64,000 nt of DNA from Xanthomonas translucens pv. cerealis (GTDB taxonomy: Bacteria > Pseudomonadota > Gammaproteobacteria > Xanthomonadales > Xanthomonadaceae). The translations under genes and the position numbers were made by a program. The notes beneath the pieces are model-generated. The model was given only the letters and a program-made list of their open reading frames with translations, searched no databases and was not told the DNA's origin. Positions within the stretch are counted from its first letter, which is position 1, and every line of letters begins with the position of its first letter. Below, one piece after another: positions 39,898 through 50,523 of the stretch. The stretch lies in contig NZ_CP038228.1 in assembly GCF_006838285.1 (NCBI RefSeq), positions 682,001 through 746,000 of the forward strand, read 5' to 3'.

Positions 39898-40464
39898 TCA
39901 GGATTTGGGGCTCAGCCAGCCGCGCGGCAACATCCGCGCCAGGGTGGCATCGCGTTGCAACAGGTGGTGGTAGAAGGCGGCGCCGGCATGCGCCAGCACC
40001 ACCGCGATCAGGATCCAGAAGCCCCATTCGTGCAGCGCATGCGACAGGTCGCGCAGGTGTTGGTCGGGCGCGCTGAGCTTGGGCACGGCGACCAGGCCGA
40101 ACCAGCGGAACGGGCGCAGACCGCTGCTGGAGTCGTATAGCCAGCCGGACAGCGGCATGGCGAAGATCAGCACATACAGCAGCACGTGGGTGGCGCTGGC
40201 GATGCGTTCCTGCCAGCCCGGCGTGCCCGGCACCGGCTTGGGCGCGCCGGCATACAGGCGCCAGCCCAGGCGCGCGATCACCAGCGCCAGCACGGTCAGG
40301 CCGAGCGACTTGTGCGCGGTGTAGACCCAGAAGTACTTGGGCGTCTTCGGCAGCTCGCCCATGGTCAGGCCGACCACGCCCAGCAACAGGATCAGGGCGG
40401 CGATCAGCCAATGCAGGGTCTGGCTGACGCTGCCCCAGCGTTCGGCGGTGTTCTTGGCGGTCAT
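39898..40464 (-). CDS. Cytochrome b561
   Basis: 188 residues, four membrane helices. Candidate heme-ligand histidines lie in [32 protein letters not shown] and [16 protein letters not shown]. It is an inner-membrane di-heme electron carrier that probably oxidises quinol. The ATG overlaps the stop of the upstream yceI gene by 4 nt, and 11 nt separate it from the next. Pairing with YceI proteins is a recurring arrangement and suggests that they handle a quinone-like lipid. Confidence 0.94.
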   Translation of the reverse strand: MTAKNTAERWGSVSQTLHWLIAALILLLGVVGLTMGELPKTPKYFWVYTAHKSLGLTVLALVIARLGWRLYAGAPKPVPGTPGWQERIASATHVLLYVLIFAMPLSGWLYDSSSGLRPFRWFGLVAVPKLSAPDQHLRDLSHALHEWGFWILIAVVLAHAGAAFYHHLLQRDATLARMLPRGWLSPKS

Positions 40465-41129
40465 GGCGTGGGTTCCTGGCTGGCGCTGGGGCTGGGCGGT
40501 GGAGCGGGGGTGTCGGCGGCGGGCGCATCCGCCGTCGCCGGGTCGGCATCGGCACTGCCGGCGCGGGTCGCCTCGGCCTCGATGCGCAATTCGACCGTGG
40601 CGCCGATCACCGACGGCCAGGCGGCGATGCCGAAGTCGGCGCGCTGCAGCGTGGTGGTGGCGGAAAAGCCCACGGTGCGGCGGAACGGCGGCAGCGGATG
40701 CCGCTTCAGCGCATTCAGGGTCACCTCCAGCGCGATCTCGCGGCTGACCCCGTGCAGGGTCAGTGTGCCGAACACCTTGGCGTGGGTGGCGTCGATCGGT
40801 TCGATCCGGGTGGAGACGAAGCGTGCCTCCGGGAAACGCTCGCCATCGACCAGGTTGTGCGCCAGCGCGGCGCGGTTCCATTTGGCGTCGCCCAGGTCCA
40901 GCTGCTGCAGCGGCACCCGCGCGTCCAGCCGCGCGCTGTGCCAGTCGTGCGGATCGAACAGCAACGTGCCGCTGCTGCCTGACACGGTGCCCAGCGCCTT
41001 GGAGAAACCGGCGTGTTCGATCGCGAACAGCACGCGGGTGTGCACCGGGTCCAGCGCGTACTGCGCCGGGGCCGCCAGCGCGGCGGTCGGCAGGGTCAGC
41101 AGCAGGGCGAGCAGGCAGCGCTGGAGCAT
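40461..41129 (-). CDS. YceI-family periplasmic protein (first in operon)
   Basis: 222 residues. A signal peptide ends at AALAAP (about residue 20). The YceI core includes [56 protein letters not shown] and [21 protein letters not shown]-terminal Ala/Pro/Ser-rich tail of about 35 residues is unusual and likely disordered. It differs clearly from the second YceI of the operon, so this is not a recent duplication. Confidence 0.93.
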   Translation of the reverse strand: MLQRCLLALLLTLPTAALAAPAQYALDPVHTRVLFAIEHAGFSKALGTVSGSSGTLLFDPHDWHSARLDARVPLQQLDLGDAKWNRAALAHNLVDGERFPEARFVSTRIEPIDATHAKVFGTLTLHGVSREIALEVTLNALKRHPLPPFRRTVGFSATTTLQRADFGIAAWPSVIGATVELRIEAEATRAGSADADPATADAPAADTPAPPPSPSASQEPTP

Positions 41130-41360
41130 GGGTGGCCATCAAGAAGGTGTAGACCGGATTCTAGGCGCAGTCCGCCGCGCTTGCGCCCGCGCGCCGTGCA
41201 ATGGTTCGTTGCGCCGCGCGGCGGGTGGGATTTTGCGGCCCTGCGCGGTATAAGAACGCTGCCGCATCAAGGCGGCACGGAGCGGCCGCGCTGTTTGCGG
41301 CCGGCCCCGGCAGTGCGCCGGTGTTCATCCGCCGCCGATCGTTCACTGCCGCTGGAGCCG

Positions 41361-44300
41361 ATGTCGATGCAAACCCCACGTCCTCGACGCCTGCGCCGCG
41401 GCTGGATGCTCGCCTGGCTGCTGGCGCTGGCCGGCTGCTGCGCCAGCGCGCAGGCGACGGTGCCGGAACTGCCGCGGTTCCGCGTGCTGGGCGCCGAGCA
41501 TGGGTTGCCGTCCAGCGAGATCTCGCGGCTGGGCCTGGACCGCGACGGCTACCTGTGGATCGCCAGCGGCGATGGCCTGGCCCGCTACGACGGGCGCGAA
41601 TTCCGCATCTGGCGCCACGATCCGGACGATCCGCAGTCGCTGCGCTGCAACTACGTGCAGGAATTGCACATCGATGCGCGCAACCGGGTGTGGGTGGCCT
41701 GCGAAGGCGGCGGCCTGAGCGTGCTCGACGCCGGGCGCCGCGGCTTCCGCCATTTCAACATGGCCACGCAACCGGCGATGCGCAGCGACGATGTGTTCGC
41801 GATCACCAGCCATGGCGACGAGATCGTGTTCGGCACCTATGCCGGCGGGCTGTACAGGTTGCCGGCGGACGGGCGAGTGCAGCGCATCCAGGGCGGCGAC
41901 AGTGAGGTCGATGCGATGCTCGACAGCGCGGTGGTGGGCCTGGCGTTCGACCGCTCCGGCGTGCTGTGGGTCGGCACCATCAAGGGCTTGGTGCGCTATG
42001 AAGGCACCCGCGCCAGCGCCTACCGGCTGCCCGGCAGCGATGGCACGCAGCAGCGGTTGTCGGCGCTGGTCGCGCTGTCCGACGGGGTGTGGGTCGGCGC
42101 CAACCGGGACTTGTACCGGCTCGGTCACGACGGGCGTTGGCAGCGTGCCGATTGGACCGGTGCACTGCAGCGCGGGGTACTGTGCATGGCTGAGGACGGC
42201 AGCGGCGGCTACTGGCTCGGCAACGGCCAGGGCCTGTGGCACAAGCCGGCCGACGGTGCCTTGCGCCACATCAGCGAGGGCGAGGCGGCGGTGTCCGGCG
42301 CCAACGTGGTGGTGAGCATGCTGCGCGACAAGGAAGGCGGGCTGTGGGTGTCGTTGCCGACCCGCGGCCTGGGCTACCTGCGTCCTGACTGGCGTCGGCT
42401 GGCGGTGCTGGGGCCGGCGCACGGCCTGGCGCCGGATCTGTACGCGGGCCTGGCGCCGGCCCGCGACGGCGGGGCATGGCTGGCCGGGACCGGCGGCAAC
42501 GTGTACCAGTTACAACCGGCCAGCGGCGCGCTGCGCAAATCGGCATTGACCTCCGAGCTGCCCACTATGCGCTTGATGTCGGTGCTGCAGGACGCCGCCG
42601 GCATGCTGTGGCTGGGCAGCAGCGGCATGCTGTTGCGCGGTCCGGCCGGGGGGAGTGTGCTGCAGGGCTGGAGCCACAGGTCGGCGCGCGACCCCACGCC
42701 TGACATCGGCGGCAACGCCTGGTTGCGCGAGCGGGCCGACGGCAGTCTGTGGGTGGCCGTCCCCGGCTTCGGCGTGCAGGTGCGCGCGCTCGCCGACGGC
42801 CATGTGCTGGACAATATCCACGGCCCGCAGCGCGGCCTGGCCGCCGCCGCCGATATCGCAGCGTTCGAGCTGGCGCCGGACGGCACGCCGTGGCTGGCCG
42901 CCGAGCACTTGCACTACTGGGACGCCGCCGCCGGGCAGTTCCGCGCCGCGCCGGAGTTCGATGGCGAACGGGTGCAGTCGTTTGCCTTCGCCGATGCGCA
43001 GACCTTGTGGCTGCATCGCCTGTCCGGACTCGAACTGTGGCGCCGCCAGGCCGGGCGTTGGCGGCAGCTGCACCGCTATGCGGCGGCCGAAGGCGTGCCG
43101 GCGACCGAGTCGCAGGGTCTGGTCGTCGATCAGCAGGGGCGCGCCTGGCTGGGCATGCGCCGCGGCGTGTTCCGGATCGATTCGCGACACCAGCCGGCGG
43201 TGCGCGCGTTCGGCGCGCGCGACGGCCTGAGCAGTCAGGAAGTGGTCAAGCGCGGGCTGTTGATGGCCGCCGACGGGGTGTTGCTGGCGGCCACCGCCGA
43301 CGGCAGCGTGGCTCTGCTGGACACGCGCCTGCCGGACCCGCCGTCGGTGCCGCTGGCGCTGAGTGTGGAGAGTGTGCAGGTGCGCCGCGGCGAGCGTCTG
43401 CTGGCGCTGCCGGTGAGCGGTGGTTTCGCCCTGCAGCCGGACGACCGCGACCTGCGCGTGGTGGCGCGACTGCTCTCGTTCGTCGATCCGGAGGGCATCG
43501 GCTACCGCTTCCGCCTGCCCGGCTACGACCGCAACTGGGTCGCGGTCGGCGCCGCTGGCGAGCGCACGCTGCCGCAGCTGCCGGCCGGCGCGCATGTGCT
43601 CGAGGTGCAGGCGCGCACCCGCAATGGCGCCTGGTCGCCGACGCTGCGCTTGCCGTTCCGGGTGTATCCGCCGTGGTGGCGCAGCATCTGGGGCATCGCC
43701 GGGCTGCTCGCCGCCGGCGCCTTGCTGCTGCTGGTGTCGCTGCGCGCCTACCGCCGCCGCCTGCGCCGCCAGCATGCCTGGCAGTTGGCGCTGCACAAGC
43801 AAGAAGTAGCCGAGCAGGCCTCGCTGGCCAAGACCCGCTTCCTGGCCACGCTCGGGCACGAGGTGCGCACGCCGATGACCGGCGTGCTCGGCATGAGCGA
43901 ACTGTTGCTGGCCACACCGCTGGATCCCAGGCAGCGCGGCTACACCGAATCGATCCGCCGCGCCGGCACGCACCTGCTACACCTGGTCAACGACGCGCTG
44001 GACCTGGCGCGGATCGAGGCCGGGCGCCTGCAGCTCGACCTTCAGCCGTTCGCGCTGCAGGGGCTGATCGCCGACGTGGTGAACCTGATGGCGCCGCTGG
44101 CGCAGGCGCGCGGGCTGCGCTTCGAATGCCACGACACCTTGCCGGGCACGGTGACCGTCAACGGCGACGCGGTGCGGGTGCGGCAGATCCTGCTCAATCT
44201 GGTCGGCAACGCGATCAAGTTCACCGCCAGCGGCTCGGTCACGCTGCACGTGTCGCCGCTGCAGAGCGGGTACGGGCTGTGCGTGGAGGTCGCCGACACC

Positions 44301-44966
44301 GGCCCGGGCATGAGCGCCGAGCAGCAGGCGCGGCTGTTCCAGCGCTTCGAACAGGGCGAAGGCCCGCGCACCGCCGCCCGCTACGGCGGCAGCGGGCTGG
44401 GCCTGGCGATCAGCCAGGAACTGGCGATGGCGATGGGCGGCCGCATCCAGGTGGAAAGCCGGCTCGGGCATGGCGCGCGCTTCCGGGTGACGCTGCCGCT
44501 GCGCTGGCAGGTGCGGCCTGCCGAGGCGCTGACGGTGGTGCCGCTGCCGGCGCGGGTGCAGGCGCCGCTGCGGATCCTGCTGGTCGAGGACGAACCCACC
44601 GTGGCCCAGGTGATGGCCGAACTGCTGCGCAGTCGCGGCCATGACGTAACCTGCGCCGCGCATGGCCTGGAAGCGCTGACTGAGCTCAGCCAGGCCACCT
44701 TCGACCTGGGCCTGCTCGATCTGGACCTGCCGGCGCTCGACGGCCTGGCGCTGGCGCGGCAACTGCGCGCGCTCGGCTACGACTTCCCGCTGATCGCGGT
44801 CACCGCGCGTTCCGACGGCGAGGCCGAGGCCGCCGCCAAGGCGGCCGGTTTCGCCGGCTTCGTGCGTAAGCCCGTCACCGGCGACATGCTGGCTGAGGCG
44901 ATTCGGGGGGTGATGGATGTGGAGGCCGGGACTCGGGACCCGGGACCCGGGACCCGGAAAGCGTAA
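41361..44966 (+). CDS. Hybrid histidine kinase with beta-propeller sensor, paralogue 1
   Basis: 1201 residues. The order is signal peptide/anchor to about residue 30, Reg_prop propeller repeats ([16 protein letters not shown] and many more) to about 650, a Y_Y_Y domain ([17 protein letters not shown]), and one membrane helix (about 775-795). HisKA carries His833 in LGHEVRTPM; HATPase shows [16 protein letters not shown] and [11 protein letters not shown] receiver domain carries the phospho-acceptor Asp1120 in LLDLDLP. No HPt or DNA-binding domain is present, so phosphate must pass to an external HPt or response regulator. The last 12 or so codons lie inside a GGGACCC tandem repeat, giving a [10 protein letters not shown] tail. 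Confidence 0.93.
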   Translation: MSMQTPRPRRLRRGWMLAWLLALAGCCASAQATVPELPRFRVLGAEHGLPSSEISRLGLDRDGYLWIASGDGLARYDGREFRIWRHDPDDPQSLRCNYVQELHIDARNRVWVACEGGGLSVLDAGRRGFRHFNMATQPAMRSDDVFAITSHGDEIVFGTYAGGLYRLPADGRVQRIQGGDSEVDAMLDSAVVGLAFDRSGVLWVGTIKGLVRYEGTRASAYRLPGSDGTQQRLSALVALSDGVWVGANRDLYRLGHDGRWQRADWTGALQRGVLCMAEDGSGGYWLGNGQGLWHKPADGALRHISEGEAAVSGANVVVSMLRDKEGGLWVSLPTRGLGYLRPDWRRLAVLGPAHGLAPDLYAGLAPARDGGAWLAGTGGNVYQLQPASGALRKSALTSELPTMRLMSVLQDAAGMLWLGSSGMLLRGPAGGSVLQGWSHRSARDPTPDIGGNAWLRERADGSLWVAVPGFGVQVRALADGHVLDNIHGPQRGLAAAADIAAFELAPDGTPWLAAEHLHYWDAAAGQFRAAPEFDGERVQSFAFADAQTLWLHRLSGLELWRRQAGRWRQLHRYAAAEGVPATESQGLVVDQQGRAWLGMRRGVFRIDSRHQPAVRAFGARDGLSSQEVVKRGLLMAADGVLLAATADGSVALLDTRLPDPPSVPLALSVESVQVRRGERLLALPVSGGFALQPDDRDLRVVARLLSFVDPEGIGYRFRLPGYDRNWVAVGAAGERTLPQLPAGAHVLEVQARTRNGAWSPTLRLPFRVYPPWWRSIWGIAGLLAAGALLLLVSLRAYRRRLRRQHAWQLALHKQEVAEQASLAKTRFLATLGHEVRTPMTGVLGMSELLLATPLDPRQRGYTESIRRAGTHLLHLVNDALDLARIEAGRLQLDLQPFALQGLIADVVNLMAPLAQARGLRFECHDTLPGTVTVNGDAVRVRQILLNLVGNAIKFTASGSVTLHVSPLQSGYGLCVEVADTGPGMSAEQQARLFQRFEQGEGPRTAARYGGSGLGLAISQELAMAMGGRIQVESRLGHGARFRVTLPLRWQVRPAEALTVVPLPARVQAPLRILLVEDEPTVAQVMAELLRSRGHDVTCAAHGLEALTELSQATFDLGLLDLDLPALDGLALARQLRALGYDFPLIAVTARSDGEAEAAAKAAGFAGFVRKPVTGDMLAEAIRGVMDVEAGTRDPGPGTRKA

Positions 44967-45030
44967 GGGCCGCAGCGGATTCGCAGGCAACGCCTGCGAC
45001 GCTTTTCGAGTCCCGAGTCCCGAGTCCCGC
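44928..45030. repeat. GGGACCC 7-nt tandem repeat with facing arm
   Basis: Four 7-nt units (GGGACTC then three GGGACCC) at 44928-44955 end the coding region of the first hybrid kinase. The opposing arm of CGAGTCC units at 45007-45030 can pair with it imperfectly, together with AAAGCG/CGCTTT near the loop. It probably acts as a terminator between the two kinases. Confidence 0.75.
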
Positions 45031-45122
45031 ACCCACCACCCGTCTGTTGCCAGCGGCGGCGTTTATCGCCGACGATGGCGGTGGGCGTCGGGGACATGGC
45101 GTCCATGCACTGGGAGATGACG

Positions 45123-48100
45123 ATGCGGTCCATAAGGATCTTGGGATGGCTGCTGCTGTGGTCGGCGGCTGCCGTCGCGGCGGTGCCGCCGACGCCGCAG
45201 CCGCGCCAGCTGACCGTGGCCGACGGCTTGCCGTCCAACAGCATCAACGGCTTCGCCGAAGACCAGCTCGGCTACCTGTGGCTGGCCAGCAGCGACGGCC
45301 TGGCGCGCTTCGACGGCCGCGGCTACCGCATCTGGCGGATCGAGGACGGGCTGCGCGACAACAAGATCTGGACCGTGCATGTCGATGCGCAGAACCGGGT
45401 GTGGTTCGGCACCCAGAATGCCGGCATGGGCATGCTTTCGGCGGACCGGCGCACGTTCCGCTACTACGACCGCAGCAACTATCCGCAGATCGGCGGCGCC
45501 ACGGTCTGGGCGATCACCTCCACTCCCGACGGCAGCATCTGGTTCGGCACCCCCAACGGCGGCCTGGACCGGCTGCAGGCGGACGGCACGCTGAGCCGCT
45601 ACATGCCGATGCCTGGCGATGAGCGCAGCCTGCCGTCGCCGATCGTGACCTTCCTGGCGACCACCCCCGACGGCACGCTGTGGGTGGGCACCCGTGGCGG
45701 CCTGGCGCGCTGGACCGGGCACGACTTCGAACGGCTGCCGGCCTCGGCGCTGCCGCGGCCGGAGGTGCAGGGCCTGACCCCCGAGCGCGACGGCACGCTG
45801 TGGGTGGCCAACCAGGGCGGCGCGCGCCTGCTGCGCGCCGACGGCAGCGTGGTGGCGCCGTACTGGCACAACATGCCGAGCGAGAACGTGTTGGGGATGC
45901 TGGTCCACGACCGCCACGGCAATCGCTGGTTCGACACCATGGACGGCCTGGGCCGCGAGGGCGACCCTGGGCAGATCCACAACGTGCCGCTGTACAGCAA
46001 CTCCGCGCACGGGTTGGTCAAACCCAATTGGTCGCTGGCGTTCGAGGGCCGCGAAGGCGATCTGTGGTTCGCCAGCTTCAACGCCGGCCTTTGGTATCTG
46101 CCGGCCAACTGGCGGCAGTTCTCGGTGCTGTCGTACCGGGTCGACGATCCGGACTCGATGGGTAACCCCTACGTGATGGCCACCGCCGCCTCGCGCGATG
46201 GCGGGGTGTGGCTGACGGGTACGCGCGGCATGCTGGACAAGCTGGATCCTGGCACCGGTGCGGTGCGCCACCACATCACTGCGTTGTTCGGGCGCGACTG
46301 GTCGCGCGCGCTGGTCGAGGACGGCCAGGGCCGGGTCTGGGCGGCGTCGCTGGCGGGGCTGTTGCGCTACGACCCGGTCAGCGGCGAGGTGCGGCGCTGG
46401 GGCAAGCAGGACGGCGCCGACGCGCCGATGCCCGGCTACGTCGATCAAGCGATGGTTAGCAGCGACGAGCGCCTGTGGTTGTTCGGCGATGTCGGTGGCG
46501 CGCAGGTTCGCGACCTGGACGGACACGTGTTGCGCAACATCGCCCCGGGCGCCGCCGGGCTGCCGGCGCAGCTGACCGTGGACGACGTGCGGCCCGGCCC
46601 GCTGGGCCAGCCCTGGTTGCTCGGCCAGCATGGCGTGCTGGCCTGGGACCCGGCCAGCGCGCGCTTCGCGCCGGTGCCGGGCGCGCCGCAGCGGCCGCTG
46701 AGCGCCTTCACCATCACCGACGGCAATGTGGTGTGGATAGCCAGCCTCGGCTGCCTGGAGCGCTATCTGTGGGACGGCACGCGGCTGAACCTGCTCGACC
46801 GTATCGACGCCGCGCAGGAGTTCCCGTCGCTGACGCCGAAGGGCCTCGTGGTCGATGCCAGCGGAGTGGCCTGGTTGAGCAGCGTGCGCGGCCTGATCCG
46901 GGTCGATCCGGCGAGCAAGGCGATCCGCTCCTACAGCGTGCACGACGGGCTACCCAACCAGGAATTTCACTGGCAGACCCTGGTCCAGGCGCGCAGCGGG
47001 CAGATCCTCGGCGGTACCCCGGACGGGGTGGTGCTGTTCGAGCCGTCGCAGGTGGTGCCGTCGCGGCGGCAGCCGCCGCTGGTGATCGAGCGCATCGGCG
47101 TGCGCCGCGGCGAGCGCGCGCTGGATCTGCTGCATGCCGGCAGCATCGTGCTGAAGGAAGGCGACCGCGACCTGCATGTGGTCGCGCGGCTGCTGTCGTT
47201 CTCCGATACCGACGCCAATTCCTACCGGTTCCGGCTCAGCGGTTACGACCCGGACTGGGTGGATGTCGGCGCCAGCGGCGAGCGCCTGTTCTCGCGCCTG
47301 CCGTCCGGCCACTACACCCTGGAAATGCAGGCGCGCACCGCCGACAAGGTGTGGTCGAAGGTCATCACGCTGCGCTTCCGCGTGCTGCCGCCATGGTGGC
47401 GCAGCCCCTGGGGGCTGGCCGGGCTGGCCGGGCTGGCGCTGCTGGCGCTGTGGCTGGCGTCCTACCTGTACCGGCGCCGCCTGCGCCGGCGCAACGCCTG
47501 GCAGCTGGCCCTGCACAAGCAGGAGCTGGCCGAGCAGGCCTCGCTGGCCAAGACCCGCTTCCTGGCCACGCTCGGGCACGAGGTGCGCACGCCGATGACC
47601 GGCGTGCTCGGCATGAGCGAACTGCTGCTGGCCACGCCGTTGGATCCCAAGCAGCGCGGCTATACCGACTCGATCCGCGGCGCCGGCGCGCACCTGCTGC
47701 GCCTGGTCAACGACGCGCTGGACCTGGCGCGGATCGAGGCCGGACGTCTGGAACTGGACCAGCAGCCGTTCGACCTGGGCCAGCTGATCGCCGAGCTGGA
47801 GGCGATGATGGCGCCGATGGCCCATAGCCGCGGCCTGGCGTTCGCGCTGGACAACACGATGCCGGCCGCGGTAACCGCCAACGGCGATGCGACGCGGGTG
47901 CGACAGATTCTGTTGAACCTGCTCAACAACGCGATCAAGTTCACCGATCATGGCGGCGTGACCTTGCGCGTGGCGCCGCTGCACGACCGCCAGGGCGTGC
48001 GTTTCGAGGTCGCCGACACCGGTCCCGGGATCAACCCCGAGCAGCAGGCGCGGCTGTTTCAGCGCTTCGAGCAGGCAGACGGCCCGCGCACCGCCGCGCG

Positions 48101-48683
48101 CTACGGCGGCAGCGGGCTGGGCCTGGCGATCTGCCAGGAGCTGGCGGTGGCGATGGGCGGGCGCGTGGAGTTGCACAGCAAGCTCGGCGTCGGCACCCGC
48201 TTCATCGTTGACCTGCCGCTGCCGTGGATTCCGGAAGCGCTGCACGCCCGCACCCGCGGCGAGCGCGATGCGCAGGCGCCGACGCGGCCGCTGCGCATCC
48301 TGCTGGTCGAGGACGACCCCACCGTCGCCGAGGTCGTCAGTGGCCTGCTCAGCGCGCGCGGACACCACATCACCCATGCCGCGCATGCCCTGGCGGCGCT
48401 GACCGAAGCGGCCGGCGCCAGCTTCGACGTGGCCTTGCTGGACCTGGACCTCCCTGGTCTGGATGGCCTGGCGTTGGCGCGGCAGCTGCGCGTGTTCGGC
48501 TACGAGATGCCGCTGATCGCGGTCACCGCCCGCGCCGACGCCGACGCCGAACCGCAGGCCCGCGCAGCCGGCTTCGACGGCTTCCTGCGCAAACCGGTGA
48601 CGGGAGACATGCTGGCCGAGGCGATCGAGGCGGTGGTGGAGCCGGGACCGGGGACCGGGGACCAGGGACCCGGGAAAGCGTGA
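45123..48683 (+). CDS. Hybrid histidine kinase with beta-propeller sensor, paralogue 2
   Basis: 1186 residues with the same architecture as its upstream neighbour. A signal peptide (ILGWLLLWSAAAVAAV) is followed by propeller repeats (GYLWLASSDGLARFDG), a Y_Y_Y domain and a membrane helix. HisKA carries His819 in LGHEVRTPM, then HATPase, and REC carries Asp1107 in LLDLDLP. The propeller half is much more diverged from paralogue 1 than the kinase half, pointing to different signals feeding a shared output. The ATG at 45123 was chosen because GGGAG lies 6 nt upstream and the signal peptide starts there; ATGs at 45075, 45096, 45105 and 45117 are possible. The end again runs into a GGGACC repeat. 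Confidence 0.93.
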   Translation: MRSIRILGWLLLWSAAAVAAVPPTPQPRQLTVADGLPSNSINGFAEDQLGYLWLASSDGLARFDGRGYRIWRIEDGLRDNKIWTVHVDAQNRVWFGTQNAGMGMLSADRRTFRYYDRSNYPQIGGATVWAITSTPDGSIWFGTPNGGLDRLQADGTLSRYMPMPGDERSLPSPIVTFLATTPDGTLWVGTRGGLARWTGHDFERLPASALPRPEVQGLTPERDGTLWVANQGGARLLRADGSVVAPYWHNMPSENVLGMLVHDRHGNRWFDTMDGLGREGDPGQIHNVPLYSNSAHGLVKPNWSLAFEGREGDLWFASFNAGLWYLPANWRQFSVLSYRVDDPDSMGNPYVMATAASRDGGVWLTGTRGMLDKLDPGTGAVRHHITALFGRDWSRALVEDGQGRVWAASLAGLLRYDPVSGEVRRWGKQDGADAPMPGYVDQAMVSSDERLWLFGDVGGAQVRDLDGHVLRNIAPGAAGLPAQLTVDDVRPGPLGQPWLLGQHGVLAWDPASARFAPVPGAPQRPLSAFTITDGNVVWIASLGCLERYLWDGTRLNLLDRIDAAQEFPSLTPKGLVVDASGVAWLSSVRGLIRVDPASKAIRSYSVHDGLPNQEFHWQTLVQARSGQILGGTPDGVVLFEPSQVVPSRRQPPLVIERIGVRRGERALDLLHAGSIVLKEGDRDLHVVARLLSFSDTDANSYRFRLSGYDPDWVDVGASGERLFSRLPSGHYTLEMQARTADKVWSKVITLRFRVLPPWWRSPWGLAGLAGLALLALWLASYLYRRRLRRRNAWQLALHKQELAEQASLAKTRFLATLGHEVRTPMTGVLGMSELLLATPLDPKQRGYTDSIRGAGAHLLRLVNDALDLARIEAGRLELDQQPFDLGQLIAELEAMMAPMAHSRGLAFALDNTMPAAVTANGDATRVRQILLNLLNNAIKFTDHGGVTLRVAPLHDRQGVRFEVADTGPGINPEQQARLFQRFEQADGPRTAARYGGSGLGLAICQELAVAMGGRVELHSKLGVGTRFIVDLPLPWIPEALHARTRGERDAQAPTRPLRILLVEDDPTVAEVVSGLLSARGHHITHAAHALAALTEAAGASFDVALLDLDLPGLDGLALARQLRVFGYEMPLIAVTARADADAEPQARAAGFDGFLRKPVTGDMLAEAIEAVVEPGPGTGDQGPGKA

Positions 48684-48758
48684 TGTTTCGCGTGATCGCT
48701 TCACTGGCTCCGCAAACGACCGTCGCGGCGCTCCCCCGGGTCCCTGGTCCCCGGTCCC
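48644..48758. repeat. GGGACC 7-nt tandem repeat forming a 24-bp perfect hairpin stem
   Basis: Units GGGACCG, GGGACCG, GGGACCA, GGGACCC occupy 48644-48671. The segment 48651-48674 is perfectly complementary to 48735-48758 (24 nt). It lies between the ends of the second hybrid kinase and the convergent MFS gene and likely terminates both. The left arm encodes the kinase's last residues (PGPGTGDQGPGK). Confidence 0.85.
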
Positions 48759-48760
48759 GG

Positions 48761-50194
48761 CTACTCCGCCACTTCCTCCACCTGCTTGTCCGGATGCGGC
48801 CGGCTGTCCGGCAACTGCCAGAAGATCAGGGTCGAGCTCAGGGTGATCGCGCCGACGCAGACGAAGGTTGCGTGCAGGGCGGCGGTGGCGCCGTGGCTGT
48901 CGCCGAGGTGGTCGTTGAACGCCGCCAGCAGGCTGCCCGCGGCGGCCGCGCCGAAGCCGGTGGTCAGCATCATCACCATCGACAGCAGGCTGTTGCCGGC
49001 GCTGGCCTGGTCGCGGTCCAGGTCGCGCAGGGTCACCGTGTTCATGACCGTGAACTGCAACGAATTGACTGCGCCGAACAGCGCCAGCTGCAGCAGCCGC
49101 CAACCCAGCGGCTGGCCGGTGTCGAACAGCACGAAGCTGGCCATCGCCAGGCCGACCAGCACCGTGTTGGTCATCAGCACCCGCCGGTAGCCGTAGTGCT
49201 GCACCAGCTTCACCGCCGCGCGCTTGGAGGCCATGCCGGCCAGCGCCACAGGGATCATCATCAGGCCCGCGCGCATCGGACGCATGCCCAGGCCGACTTG
49301 CAACAGCAGCGGGATCAGCAACGGCATGCTACCGCTGCCCACGCGCGCGAACAGGTTGCCGAGGATGCCGATGCGGAAGCTGATGACCTTGAACAGATGC
49401 ACGGGGAACAGCGCTGCCGGTGAATTGGCCGCGTGCAGCCAGTAGCCGATCAGCGCGGCCAGGCCGGCGATGGCCAGCAGCATCACACACGCATGGCGCA
49501 GGCCAAGCTCGGAGATCCCGTCCAGCGCCAGCGACAGCGCGATCATGCCGAACGCCAGCATCGCATAGCCGATCAGGTCGAAGCGGGTGCGCTGTTCGCC
49601 GTGGAAATCCGGCATCACCTTCAGCGCCGCGACGAAGCCGAGCGCGCCGATCGGCAGGTTGATCAGAAATACCCAGTGCCACGAGGCCACCTGCACCAGC
49701 CAGCCGCCGAGCGTTGGCCCGACCAGCGGCCCGATCAGCGCCGGGATCGCGATGAAGCTCATCGCGTTGAGGAACTGCGCGCGCGACACCGAGCGCATCA
49801 CCGCCAGGCGTCCGACCGGCAGCAGCATTGCGCCGCCGATGCCCTGCAGCACGCGCGCAGCGACCAGGTACGGCAGGCGTGGCGCGGCCGCGCACAGCAG
49901 CGAGCCGAGGGTGAACAGCACGATCGCGGTCAGGAAGGTGCGGCGCGTGCCGTAGCGGTCGGCGATCCAGCCCGAGGCGGGGATGAACATCGCCACCGCC
50001 AACGCATAGCTGAACACCACCGACTGCATCTGCAGCGGGCTCTCGCCCAGGCTAAGCGCCATCGCCGGCAACGCGGTGTTGACGATGGTCGCATCCAGCA
50101 TCTGCATGAAAATGGCCAGCGACACCAGCCACAGCAGCGGCCGGAAACTACGGTAGGTCGGAACGGCGATCGGATCGGAAGAAGGCGCGGACAT
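48761..50194 (-). CDS. MFS multidrug transporter, DHA2 (EmrB/MdtD-like) family
   Basis: 477 residues, about 14 membrane helices. Family motifs: LDATIVNTALPAMALSL in helix 1, the loop WIADRYGTRRTF (motif A), ARVLQGIGGAMLLPVGRLAV (helix 4 region), and GPLVGPTLGGWLVQVASWHWVFLINLPIG (antiporter motif C and following). It is a proton-driven drug exporter by family; the substrate is unknown. The ATG at 50194 aligns with the first helix. It is transcribed toward the kinases. Confidence 0.92.
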   Translation of the reverse strand: MSAPSSDPIAVPTYRSFRPLLWLVSLAIFMQMLDATIVNTALPAMALSLGESPLQMQSVVFSYALAVAMFIPASGWIADRYGTRRTFLTAIVLFTLGSLLCAAAPRLPYLVAARVLQGIGGAMLLPVGRLAVMRSVSRAQFLNAMSFIAIPALIGPLVGPTLGGWLVQVASWHWVFLINLPIGALGFVAALKVMPDFHGEQRTRFDLIGYAMLAFGMIALSLALDGISELGLRHACVMLLAIAGLAALIGYWLHAANSPAALFPVHLFKVISFRIGILGNLFARVGSGSMPLLIPLLLQVGLGMRPMRAGLMMIPVALAGMASKRAAVKLVQHYGYRRVLMTNTVLVGLAMASFVLFDTGQPLGWRLLQLALFGAVNSLQFTVMNTVTLRDLDRDQASAGNSLLSMVMMLTTGFGAAAAGSLLAAFNDHLGDSHGATAALHATFVCVGAITLSSTLIFWQLPDSRPHPDKQVEEVAE

Positions 50195-50346
50195 CGGCAC
50201 GCACGGCGACGCGAAGGGCGGACAGGATCGCGCAGAGCGCGTCGAGGCGCCGTGCAGCAGCGGGCGGTCGTGGTGCGCTGCGCCTGCTGCAGTCCTCCCG
50301 CGATGGCGGATCAAGGCATCGCGCGCGACATGCTGTCGTGGTTCGT

Positions 50347-50479
50347 GTGGAGGGCTTCAGTACCGACGCTGTTCGAACCGGTTGCGTCCACCGCTTCGTT
50401 CGTCGCGGCTGAAGCCGCTCCTACAGGGACTTGCGGCGCGCTGGCCGGGTGCACTGTGGGAGGGGCTTCAGTCCCGACT
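50347..50479. repeat. REP-like elements, three copies in alternating orientation
   Basis: TGTGGAGGGCTTCAGTACCGACGC (50350-50373 region), TCGCGGCTGAAGCCGCTCCTACAGGGA (50402-50428) and TGTGGGAGGGGCTTCAGTCCCGAC (50456-50479) are variants of one repeat. The second copy is inverted relative to the others. They occupy most of the roughly 330-bp gap between the MFS gene and hemE. GGCTTCAGC-type elements of this kind are widespread between genes in xanthomonads and pseudomonads. Confidence 0.75.
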
Positions 50480-50523
50480 GCGTGATGGCGGGAGCGCGTG
50501 TTGCGACGGTTTGCTGCGCGGGG

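Noticed and set aside
45075-45122. Earlier start of the second hybrid kinase
   Set aside because: ATGs at 45075-45117 lack a suitably spaced ribosome-binding site and would put extra residues before a clean signal peptide.
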